A stretch of DNA of 16,853 bases from contig JAUUYO010000037.1 in NCBI GenBank assembly GCA_030590405.1, positions 1-16,853 on the forward strand, given 5' to 3'. A program made the translations under genes and the position numbers. The stretch's first letter is position 1. Each line of letters starts with the position of its first letter. The DNA comes from Kangiellaceae bacterium. GTDB lineage: Bacteria; Pseudomonadota; Gammaproteobacteria; Enterobacterales; Kangiellaceae. Below are positions 7,919 to 13,933 of this stretch, piece by piece. The notes beneath the pieces are model-generated. The model was not told the DNA's origin. It searched no databases and saw nothing but the letters and a program-made list of their open reading frames with translations.

Positions 7919-8290
7919 ATGAATGCCAACCACAAAATTCAGCCTGATCCTGCCAATGTTCTTGGCAAAGCGGTGTTGAAAACCGCCGATTTTTTTGGTT
8001 TATCAGCCGAAGTTCTTGGTAAAGTACTCGGCAGGGACCGCACCTCCATCACCCGTCTTAAGAAAAACCCCAGCATCGATCCCTATAGTAAAACCGGCGA
8101 ACTAGCATTGTTACTGATCCGGGTTTATCGCGGGTTGTTTGCCATTCTAGGCGGCAACCAATCAGCGATTAAAGAATGGCTTAGACAAAACAATCTCGCC
8201 CTTCACGGGCAACCACTCACTCAAATCCAATCAGTCGTGGGACTAACCTCAACCGTCCAATATGTAGACGCGATGCGAGGTAAAATTTAG
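7919..8290 (+). CDS. Xre/MbcA/ParS-type antitoxin of a RES-Xre module
   Basis: A 123-residue DNA-binding antitoxin. Residues about 15-52 form the Xre-like helix-turn-helix (ADFFGLSAEVLGKVLGRDRT). Residues about 60-123 form the DUF2384 toxin-binding domain, with the family's closing pattern of W, NxAL, GxPL and YxDAxRG. It neutralises the RES toxin encoded next and probably represses the shared promoter. Its stop codon TAG shares its last G with the GTG start of the toxin, giving translational coupling. The ribosome site is TAGGG, 7 bases before the ATG. Length is typical for the family. Confidence 0.92.
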   Translation: MNANHKIQPDPANVLGKAVLKTADFFGLSAEVLGKVLGRDRTSITRLKKNPSIDPYSKTGELALLLIRVYRGLFAILGGNQSAIKEWLRQNNLALHGQPLTQIQSVVGLTSTVQYVDAMRGKI

Positions 8291-9042
8291 TGTCGCTTTG
8301 GCACACGTTAGGCGGTCAAAACCACATAACATCTCTCAATATGAAGTTATATCGAATGGTGGAAAACCAGGAAGAAATAGCGACCACATTGATTACCGCA
8401 AATCCCACTGAGCAAAGTATTCTTGAAGAGCTGCTGGAACAGAGCAAACCCGCTCAAGGGGCTGCGTTAAGCCAACGCCATTATCTAATCAAAACGCCGT
8501 TTCGCTATCCCCCACTCCGTCATGGCTCTCGTTTTGGGGCGCCCTGGGAACCTAGTCTATTTTATGGTGCAACCAAAAAACAAACCGTGCTAGCAGAAGT
8601 GGCCTATTATCGCTTCCGTTTTTTGGCAGATATGAAAAATGCAGAAGCTCTGACCCAGCATAATATTCAATCAAACCATTCGGTTTTTTACATCTCTGCT
8701 CATTCAGATAAAGCAATCCAACTGACGCATTCGCCTTTTGTTGAATATCAAAATGAAATTAGCGCCGCCGATAGCTTCACAGTATCGCAAGAGTTGGGTA
8801 AATCAATGAGAGAAGAAGGCGTTGAATTATTTAGTTTTTATTCTGCAAGACTACCCGGTGCTATAAATGGTGCAGCATTCATTCATTCAGCGATTAAGTC
8901 AAGTCAGCCAAAAGAGATTGAACATTGGCAATGCCTGACTCAACGGCAACGAGTAGTGTTTCACAACGCCGAGACTAAAACCATTGAAGAATTTAGCCTT
9001 GAGCAATTTTGTCAGGAAGGAAAGTTGCCAAAAGACCATTGA
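8290..9042 (+). CDS. RES-domain toxin (NAD+-degrading)
   Basis: A 250-residue RES toxin. Characterised members of this family deplete cellular NAD+ (for example MbcT, an NAD+ phosphorylase). Conserved RES residues are visible as Arg81 (HGSRFG), Tyr92 (SLFYGAT), Glu103 (LAEVAYYR) and a late Ser185 (FYSAR), so the enzyme looks intact. The GTG start overlaps the antitoxin stop, with GAGG 9 bases before it. The N-terminal residues LWHTLGG and MVENQEEIATTLI fit long RES proteins, so this start is preferred to the ATG at 8341. The C-terminus (KDH) lies in the inverted repeat shared with the facing gene. Confidence 0.93.
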   Translation: MSLWHTLGGQNHITSLNMKLYRMVENQEEIATTLITANPTEQSILEELLEQSKPAQGAALSQRHYLIKTPFRYPPLRHGSRFGAPWEPSLFYGATKKQTVLAEVAYYRFRFLADMKNAEALTQHNIQSNHSVFYISAHSDKAIQLTHSPFVEYQNEISAADSFTVSQELGKSMREEGVELFSFYSARLPGAINGAAFIHSAIKSSQPKEIEHWQCLTQRQRVVFHNAETKTIEEFSLEQFCQEGKLPKDH

Positions 9043-9067
9043 GTGATCGCCTCTTAATCAATGGTCT
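9033..9067. terminator. Inverted repeat spanning both stop codons of convergent genes
   Basis: AGACCATTGA (9033-9042) and TCAATGGTCT (9058-9067) are perfect 10-bp arms around a 15-base loop. The left arm includes the toxin stop TGA, and the right arm includes the complement of the facing gene's stop, so both proteins end in Asp-His. A TTTT run follows the stem on the minus strand only, so termination is more convincing for the leftward gene. On the plus strand AAAA follows. Confidence 0.55.
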
Positions 9068-9633
9068 AAAATATTCGCTATCAATACTCCCGCAACAACC
9101 GCTCCTAACAATGGCGTTCTGATATGCCCACAATGTGAGTTGTGATAGTGAGCCTGGTAATGACCATGGCTATCATAGTACCCGTAATCATAGCTCTGGT
9201 AGTTACCGTGTCGATCATAATAACCATAATACCGGCCATAATAGTCATTGTGATGAGACGAATAACGATGACTGGCATGACGACTCTGGTAATGACTTGA
9301 ATTGTGATGATTCGAATAATGCTCGTTATGGTGAGAGTCGTGGCGATTATAAGTATTAGCATGCTCTCTATGATAATGCTTATTTTTACCGTAGTGCCTA
9401 TTCTTGCCGTGATATTTATTCTTGTTGTAATGCTTATTGCTGTAATGCTTATTGCTGTAATGTTGTTTTCTATCGCTATGGCGCGCTTTTCGTTCTACCT
9501 GTTTGGCAGATGAACGATGTGAACTATTCTGATGTCGTTCAACCTTAGCACCTTCATGATGTTTGGCCTCACTAATATTGCTAAATACTGCAACTAAACT
9601 AAATATTACGCTGGTTATAAGTGACTTATTCAT
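9058..9633 (-). CDS. Exported histidine/tyrosine-rich protein of unknown function
   Basis: A 191-residue protein with a signal peptide (1-23, ending SNISEAKHH). The mature region is extremely rich in His (32 in the whole protein) and Tyr (about 23), plus Asn, Ser, Lys and Arg. It shows HYSNK repeats near 57-68 and a Tyr/Gly-rich block at about 130-160. A hydrophobic C-terminal segment (TPLLGAVVAGVLIANILDH, about 173-191) is glycine-spaced and could insert into or associate with a membrane. Such composition suggests binding of Ni, Cu, Zn or Co, or a surface role, but no family was recognised and function is not claimed. GGAG lies 8 bases before the ATG. It faces the RES toxin gene with only 15 bases between the stops. 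Confidence 0.75.
   Translation of the reverse strand: MNKSLITSVIFSLVAVFSNISEAKHHEGAKVERHQNSSHRSSAKQVERKARHSDRKQHYSNKHYSNKHYNKNKYHGKNRHYGKNKHYHREHANTYNRHDSHHNEHYSNHHNSSHYQSRHASHRYSSHHNDYYGRYYGYYDRHGNYQSYDYGYYDSHGHYQAHYHNSHCGHIRTPLLGAVVAGVLIANILDH
9428..9457 (+). repeat. 15-bp perfect tandem duplication inside the His-rich gene
   Basis: TAATGCTTATTGCTG occurs twice in a row, followed by a third partial copy. On the coding (minus) strand it encodes the repeated HYSNK pentapeptide. The unit is a multiple of three, so copy-number change would keep the frame. Confidence 0.85.
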
Positions 9634-9661
9634 TATGGTTTCTCCGGCTATGGTTGAGCTG

Positions 9662-9685
9662 TTGACTGTAGTTTATGTCAGTCAA
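9662..9685. promoter_or_regulatory. Inverted repeat upstream of the His-rich gene
   Basis: TTGACTG and CAGTCAA are perfect 7-bp arms 10 bases apart, 29 bases before the minus-strand start at 9633. Read leftward, the right arm contains a TTGACT hexamer like a -35 box, but no -10 was found at the right distance. It is a possible operator or leader hairpin. Confidence 0.3.
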
Positions 9686-9728
9686 ACTGAATCAAAGCTG
9701 AAGAAATGATTGTCTGAAAAATCAGGCT

Positions 9729-9905
9729 TTACCGAACCTTCTTTGTTGCACCAAAAGAAACTTCGCCTTGAGGTTGAATTATTCCACCAGGATTGATATC
9801 AAAATAATTAATCCCCAAAATAATTGATCCCAAAAATAATCAATACGCAGCTGCTACAGATATTAAGAGAACCATAAACACGGTTGTATATTTAATTGGG
9901 TTCAT
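9729..9905 (-). pseudogene. Small membrane-peptide frame interrupted by an in-frame TGA
   Basis: An ATG at 9905, with GGGG 5 bases upstream, opens a frame of 21 codons (MNPIKYTTVFMVLLISVAAAY) that ends at a TGA (9842-9840). The same frame then stays open for 36 more codons, from LFLGSIILGINYFDINPGG to GATKKVR, up to a TAA at 9729. If the TGA were a sense codon the product would be a 58-residue protein with one or two membrane spans. It starts 36 bases after the YbjQ stop, on the same strand. It could be a 21-residue peptide, a gene broken by a nonsense change, or chance. I do not recognise it. Confidence 0.3.
9801..9848 (+). repeat. Three-unit 16-bp tandem repeat (last unit degenerate)
   Basis: AAAATAATTAATCCCC, AAAATAATTGATCCCA and AAAATAATCAATACGC lie end to end. 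The first two differ at two positions, while the third keeps only the first half well. The unit is not a multiple of three and it covers the TGA of the small frame on the minus strand. Confidence 0.7.
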
Positions 9906-9941
9906 TTATACCCCATGAGTACGCATTGTTTAACTGATTAT

Positions 9942-10298
9942 TTACGCCGGTCTATCATCAATCAACTCATCGGCATCTTCAACAAAAACGGCGGTACCAT
10001 AAACCATCAATTCGGCTGCACCGACGGCAATTTGAGAAGTGGAAAATCTCATCGCAACCACGGCATTGGCACCAAGCTCTCTGGCATCGTCCATCATTCG
10101 ATCTAACACTTGCTCGCGACTTTCAGCCATCAACTTGGTATATTCATGGATCTCGCCACCTACAATTCCGCGCAGTTTGGCCAAAATATCATGACCTATA
10201 TGCCGTGCCCGAATACTGGTGCCCCTGACTAGTCCTAGGTGTTTGGTTATTTTTTTACCATAAATATGCTCGCTAGTTGCAAGGATCACTCTACTCAT
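9942..10298 (-). CDS. YbjQ-family (UPF0145, heavy-metal-binding-domain-like) protein
   Basis: A 118-residue cytosolic protein matching the YbjQ/UPF0145 pattern: GKKITKHLGLVRG, then HDILAKLRGIVGGEIHEYTK, a helix with ARELGANAVVAMRF, and a final strand with MVYGTAV. Members form oligomeric beta-rich assemblies, and their biochemical role is not established despite the heavy-metal-binding domain name. Its ATG overlaps the stop of the anti-sigma-like gene by 4 bases (ATGA), so its translation is coupled to the sigma/anti-sigma pair. That context suggests a role in, or as a product of, the same stress response. The C-terminus DADELIDDRPA is an acidic extension of the family core. Confidence 0.88.
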   Translation of the reverse strand: MSRVILATSEHIYGKKITKHLGLVRGTSIRARHIGHDILAKLRGIVGGEIHEYTKLMAESREQVLDRMMDDARELGANAVVAMRFSTSQIAVGAAELMVYGTAVFVEDADELIDDRPA

Positions 10299-10828
10299 AT
10301 TTTCACCCGATTATATTTATCCTTTTTATGGTTAATCATTCGTTGTCTCAGAACGCTAAAGAGTAAAAACAAGCTTCCAATACCCAACAATCCAATCGAT
10401 ATTTTAATCAATAAACTGATTGCCGCATTAATAAACACCGAATACAAAATAAACGCCACAATCACCACCGAGCTAACCGCTATTAACGCAAAGCCAAACA
10501 TTCGAGAGGTTTTAGCCACTGGCTCTTGAAATAACTTATCCAGATGTTCTAGCTCGCTATCTTGCAGACTGAGCGATTGCACTTCTAAACGCATAACCGT
10601 CATTTCATCATGCAGTTGCTTATATTCAGCATCGCTCTCCAATAACAACATGACTTTTTGAGCTTCCTGCTGGGTCAGTTCACCATCCAGATAACCAGAT
10701 AACAATTCGTATTTACTATTTTGCATACTTTGACTTTGGATCGTTGAAGGATCGATCGATTGATTGGATTGCTGAGCCACAGAAAGTGGCTTTTGGTAGA
10801 CCGATTTTTGTGGTTCTTTTTCAATCAT
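10295..10828 (-). CDS. Anti-sigma-factor-like membrane protein
   Basis: A 177-residue protein. A polar N-terminus is followed by an anti-sigma-like helical domain at about 39-76 (YELLSGYLDGELTQQEAQKV), the usual opening of proteins that hold ECF sigma factors. Two membrane spans at about 111-133 and 136-160 and a basic C-terminal tail then follow. It has no HxxxCxxC zinc motif, so it is not a zinc-containing ZAS anti-sigma factor. Both spans leave very little periplasmic sequence, so signal sensing probably occurs in or near the membrane, or through a partner. Its start overlaps the sigma gene stop by 4 bases and its stop overlaps the YbjQ start by 4 bases. The role is inferred from position and architecture. 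Confidence 0.75.
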   Translation of the reverse strand: MIEKEPQKSVYQKPLSVAQQSNQSIDPSTIQSQSMQNSKYELLSGYLDGELTQQEAQKVMLLLESDAEYKQLHDEMTVMRLEVQSLSLQDSELEHLDKLFQEPVAKTSRMFGFALIAVSSVVIVAFILYSVFINAAISLLIKISIGLLGIGSLFLLFSVLRQRMINHKKDKYNRVKI

Positions 10829-11340
10829 TGCTGACCTCCCAAAGAAACACCTTTATTCACAAGGATTTCTCTTAGAGCCATTCTTGCTCGGTGTAAACGG
10901 GACATAACCGAACCTTTTGCAATACCTAATATTTTAGCTATATCTGCGTAACTAAAATTATGATAATCGCGCAGTAAAATGATTTCTTTCTGTTGCATAT
11001 TGAGTTGCTCTAACGCTTGTTCGATGGTTTCTTTAAGCTGAAGCTGTTGCAAAGACCGATCAGGCTCGGTACTTTGGGGAGCCTGGGTATGATATTCCTC
11101 ATGTTCAACATGGGGTAGACGTTTTTTACGACGCAAGATATCGATGGATTTATTGCGCACTACGGTAAACAGCCAGGGTTTAAATTCTGCATGGTCGAGC
11201 GTTGGCGCGCCCGGATGGTTGAGCCCTTTTTCAATCGAGGTTTGCACCACTTCGAGTGCGTCATCCTGATTATTAAGTAACCGTAAAGCCAGGGCAAAGG
11301 CCTGCTTACGGCATTGGTCGAATTCTTCCGACACCTGCAT
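10825..11340 (-). CDS. ECF-type RNA polymerase sigma factor (sigma-70 family)
   Basis: A 171-residue extracytoplasmic-function sigma factor. Region 2 is at about 7-75 (ALALRLLNNQDDALEVVQTS, then PWLFTVVRNKSIDILRRKKR). Region 4 is at about 108-162 (LEQLNMQQKEIILLRDYHNF, then ADIAKILGIAKGSVMSRLHR). The ATG at 11340 was chosen because AAGGA lies 7 bases upstream and region 2 then begins at the usual distance. Starts at 11412 and 11424 would add up to 28 residues but lack a ribosome site. It heads a three-gene operon with the anti-sigma-like and YbjQ genes. It is likely held inactive by the next protein and may activate its own promoter. Confidence 0.92.
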   Translation of the reverse strand: MQVSEEFDQCRKQAFALALRLLNNQDDALEVVQTSIEKGLNHPGAPTLDHAEFKPWLFTVVRNKSIDILRRKKRLPHVEHEEYHTQAPQSTEPDRSLQQLQLKETIEQALEQLNMQQKEIILLRDYHNFSYADIAKILGIAKGSVMSRLHRARMALREILVNKGVSLGGQQ

Positions 11341-11465
11341 GGTGTAATCCTTTATTGTTGCTTGATTTGTTTTGCTTGCTTTAAAAAGCGGCGTGTTGCT
11401 TGAAACTGTCATGTCTGAAACCATCAAATATTACGCTATCTGCGCCCAAATTTGTACGCTGTTTG

Positions 11466-11495
11466 AGTATAACGAGCCTGTTTTTTGAATATTCC
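11466..11495 (-). promoter_or_regulatory. Candidate ECF-type promoter upstream of the sigma operon
   Basis: Reading leftward, GGAATA (11495-11490), a 15-bp spacer and CGTTA (11474-11470) resemble the GGAA...CGT pattern of ECF promoters. A TATACT (11471-11466) overlaps the -10 and could instead serve the housekeeping sigma factor. It would give a leader of about 120 bases to the start at 11340. Autoregulation is an inference. Confidence 0.35.
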
Positions 11496-11698
11496 AATTA
11501 TTTGAAAATTTTTTGCGCTTTACATTACCCCCTCTGGCTGATTAGAATAACGACTTAATCACCAGTGCTCGACTAACCGTCTCTGGCTAACCCTATTTTT
11601 GAGCATTTATGTTTTTAATCAACACACCAAAGGCTTCTTCAAATATTTTTGCAAGTCTTTGCGGCTGCAAATTCATCCTCAATTAACCTGTTTTCTCA

Positions 11699-11738
11699 AG
11701 TAATTGTGCTATTCTCAATTGAATAACGAACAATTACT
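11699..11738. promoter_or_regulatory. 40-bp dyad, candidate operator of the kynurenine operon
   Basis: Perfect 9-bp outer arms, AGTAATTGT (11699-11707) and ACAATTACT (11730-11738), share an exact centre with an inner palindrome TCAATTGA (11715-11722). It lies about 95 bp before the first gene and just upstream of or touching the candidate -35. Extended symmetric sites like this suit Lrp/AsnC- or MarR/LysR-type regulators. No regulator gene lies in the window, so the partner is unknown. Confidence 0.5.
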
Positions 11739-11831
11739 GACTTAATCACCTTCCAAATAAAATAGTCCGAATTCACTGATCGTCACTCATTTTATTGGAA
11801 TGAATAAAACCAATGAGTTACGAGAAAAAAC

Positions 11832-12293
11832 ATGAATTCTGAACAATCAAAAATGACGGCTAATTCAACCATTTGTACAGACCCCGGTATTAATACAGAT
11901 AGAGCCCCCGCCCCTGTTGGCGCTTATCCGCACGCCAGAAAAGTGGGCAATTTATTATTTTTATCCGGCGTCGGCCCCAGAAAAGCAGGCACAACCGATA
12001 TCCCCGGCGTTACTCTCAATGAAGATGGTTCGATCAAAGAATACGATATCGAAACTCAATGCCGTAGCGTGTTTGACAATATTCGAACCATTTTAGAAGC
12101 TTCCGGGTCGAGCTGGATGGAACTGGTGGACGTCACGGTTTTTCTCACCAATATGAAAGATGATTTCAAAACTTACAATAAAATCTATGCCGAGTACTTT
12201 GCCGACAATCAACCCTGTCGGACAACCATAGAAATCAACTGTTTACCGACACCAATCGCGATTGAGTTAAAATGTATTGCGACGGTTAAATAA
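11832..12293 (+). CDS. RidA-family deaminase, probable 2-aminomuconate deaminase
   Basis: A 153-residue RidA/YjgF-family protein with a short N-terminal extension. The family arginine (Arg130 in QPCRTTIEI) and late Glu145 (AIELKCIA) are present, along with the LFLSGVGPR strand. An insert (TTDIPGVTLNEDGSIKEYDI) typical of the aminomuconate-deaminase branch is also present. In the 3-hydroxyanthranilate route (as in 2-nitrobenzoate degraders) this enzyme hydrolyses 2-aminomuconate to 4-oxalocrotonate and ammonia. Its place as first gene of the operon supports this over a general RidA imine-scavenging role. The start ATG follows a weak GAG-containing ribosome site, and a second ATG at codon 8 is possible. 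Confidence 0.85.
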   Translation: MNSEQSKMTANSTICTDPGINTDRAPAPVGAYPHARKVGNLLFLSGVGPRKAGTTDIPGVTLNEDGSIKEYDIETQCRSVFDNIRTILEASGSSWMELVDVTVFLTNMKDDFKTYNKIYAEYFADNQPCRTTIEINCLPTPIAIELKCIATVK

Positions 12294-12303
12294 CTGTCAT
12301 CGA

Positions 12304-12337
12304 ACATCATAACGAAACAAGCATCATAACGAAACAA
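12304..12337 (+). repeat. 17-bp tandem direct repeat between the first two kynurenine genes
   Basis: Two adjacent units, ACATCATAACGAAACAA and GCATCATAACGAAACAA, differ only at the first base. They fill most of the 63-base spacer before the dioxygenase gene. This looks like a recent tandem duplication that lengthens the spacer. It could affect translation of the downstream gene. Confidence 0.8.
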
Positions 12338-12356
12338 ACAAAATGGAAAAAATAAA

Positions 12357-12887
12357 ATGAGCGCACCAATGCAAGTTATTAATTTCCAGAAATGGATCGA
12401 TGAAAATCGGGACAAACTTAAGCCGCCGGTATGCAATAAAGAAGTTTATCGCCAAGGCGATATGATCATCATGGTGGTTGGCGGCCCAAATGGCCGAAAA
12501 GATTTTCACTACAACGAAGGGGCAGAATTTTTCTATCAACTGGAAGGCGAGTTATTGCTTCGCACTCAACAAGATGGTGGCGTAGTTGAATATCGATTAG
12601 GCGCTGGCGATGTCTTTTTGCTGCCTCCAAAAGTGCCTCATTCACCAGTAAGATTTGAACACTCTATTGGCCTGGTCATCGAGCAAGTTCGCCGCCCGGA
12701 TGAAACTGACGCATTGATGTGGTTTTGTGAAAAATGTAATCACAAACTCTACGAAGAGTTTTTTCCACTAAAAGATATTGAAAATGATTTTGGCGCAGTA
12801 TTTAACCGATTTTTATCCAGTAAAAAATTGCGCACCTGCGACTCATGCAGCCATGTAATGCCACATAATAAATTTGAGTTTGAATAA
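12357..12887 (+). CDS. nbaC: 3-hydroxyanthranilate 3,4-dioxygenase
   Basis: A 176-residue cupin dioxygenase that opens the ring of 3-hydroxyanthranilate to 2-amino-3-carboxymuconate 6-semialdehyde using Fe(II) and O2. The iron ligands His51, Glu57 and His95, and the substrate-binding Arg47 and Arg99, fall at the same numbers as in the Cupriavidus metallidurans enzyme. A Glu at 109 fits the further active-site acid. The C-terminal rubredoxin-like metal site of bacterial members is intact: Cys124, Cys127 (CEKC), Cys161 and Cys164 (CDSC). Length is standard for the bacterial form. It is followed 26 bases later by the decarboxylase that consumes its unstable product. Confidence 0.97.
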   Translation: MSAPMQVINFQKWIDENRDKLKPPVCNKEVYRQGDMIIMVVGGPNGRKDFHYNEGAEFFYQLEGELLLRTQQDGGVVEYRLGAGDVFLLPPKVPHSPVRFEHSIGLVIEQVRRPDETDALMWFCEKCNHKLYEEFFPLKDIENDFGAVFNRFLSSKKLRTCDSCSHVMPHNKFEFE

Positions 12888-12913
12888 GAACTAATTTTTG
12901 GGAAGAATTAAAT

Positions 12914-13927
12914 ATGCTAACCATCGATATCCACACCCACATACTGCCAAAAAACTGGCCTAACTTAAAAGAAAAATACGGCTACGGCGGATGGATCCAT
13001 TTGGACCATCATAAATGCGGTTGCGCGCGAATGATGAAAGAAGATCACTTCTTTCGTGAAATCGATGCCAACTGTTGGGACGCAAAAGTTCGCATGAAAG
13101 AATGCGACCAACATAAAATCGATGTACAGGTTCTTTCCACCGTGCCAGTGATGTTTAGCTACTGGGCGAAAGCGGCAGATGCTTTAGATATTTCCAAATT
13201 ATTGAACGATCATATCGCGGGAATTTGTGATACCCATTCCAGCCGTTTTGCCGGACTTGGAACCATACCGCTGCAATCGCCCGATTTGGCCATTAAGGAA
13301 TTAGAGCGATGCGTCAATGAGCTCGGACTGTCTGGCGTTCAAATTGGCTCACATGTGAATGACTGGAACTTAAATGCACCGGAATTATTTGCCGTGTTTG
13401 AAGCCGCGCAAGATCTCGGCGCATCCGTTTTTGTGCATCCCTGGGACATGATGGGAACCGATAAAATGAAAGATTACTGGCTACCCTGGTTGGTGGGCAT
13501 GCCCGCTGAAACCTCACTCGCCATGTGCTCGATGATCTTCGGCGGCGTGTTTGAAAGGCTACCAGATTTAAAAGTCGCATTTGCCCATGGTGGCGGCTCT
13601 TTTCCTTCGACTATCGGCAGAATTGAACACGGCTTTGATTGTCGCCCGGATCTAGTCGCTAAAGATAATGATATTAATCCCAGAGAATATTTAAACAAAA
13701 TTTATCTTGATACCTTAGTCCATGATGCGCCAATGCTTAATTATTTAATTGAATTAATGGGGGCTGACCGTCTAGCGCTCGGCACCGATTACCCTTTTCC
13801 ATTGGGAGAATTGCAACCGGGAAAATTAATCCATGAAACGATTACTGATAACAAAATTAAACAACGATTGCTTAACGGTACAGCCCTCGAGTGGTTAGGT
13901 TTAAATAAAGAGAGGTTTATAAAGTAG
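12914..13927 (+). CDS. nbaD: 2-amino-3-carboxymuconate-6-semialdehyde decarboxylase (ACMSD)
   Basis: A 337-residue zinc amidohydrolase-fold decarboxylase that converts ACMS to 2-aminomuconate 6-semialdehyde, diverting it from spontaneous closure to quinolinate. The metal ligands are His7 and His9 (DIHTH), His175 (FVHPWD) and Asp292 (LGTDYP). The catalytic His225 (FAHGGG) and substrate Arg48 (FFREID) are also present, all two or three residues below the numbering of the Pseudomonas fluorescens enzyme. GGGAAG lies upstream of the ATG. The next gene starts 6 bases after the stop, so translation is probably coupled. The pairing of dioxygenase and ACMSD marks this as catabolism rather than NAD synthesis. 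Confidence 0.97.
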   Translation: MLTIDIHTHILPKNWPNLKEKYGYGGWIHLDHHKCGCARMMKEDHFFREIDANCWDAKVRMKECDQHKIDVQVLSTVPVMFSYWAKAADALDISKLLNDHIAGICDTHSSRFAGLGTIPLQSPDLAIKELERCVNELGLSGVQIGSHVNDWNLNAPELFAVFEAAQDLGASVFVHPWDMMGTDKMKDYWLPWLVGMPAETSLAMCSMIFGGVFERLPDLKVAFAHGGGSFPSTIGRIEHGFDCRPDLVAKDNDINPREYLNKIYLDTLVHDAPMLNYLIELMGADRLALGTDYPFPLGELQPGKLIHETITDNKIKQRLLNGTALEWLGLNKERFIK

Positions 13928-13933
13928 TTCGAT

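Larger units (their letters stand above)
11341..11831. other. Intergenic region between sigma operon and kynurenine operon
   Basis: About 490 bases between divergent operons. The left part holds the sigma leader and the candidate ECF promoter. The right part holds a 40-bp dyad (11699-11738) and a weak promoter candidate for the kynurenine operon, TTACTG (11734-11739) with an 18-bp spacer and TAAAAT (11758-11763). GACTTAATCACC occurs twice, near 11552 and 11739, both in the plus orientation. No gene was recognised. Confidence 0.5.

Noticed and set aside
9105..9362. Frames of 74-85 codons overlapping the His-rich gene on both strands
   Set aside because: Low-complexity shadows (Ile/Thr- or His/Asn-rich) of the repetitive His/Tyr codons. 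Only the 191-residue frame has a signal peptide and a ribosome site.
10239..10529. 96-codon plus-strand frame antisense to the anti-sigma-like and YbjQ genes
   Set aside because: Antisense to two well-supported, coupled genes. No family features.
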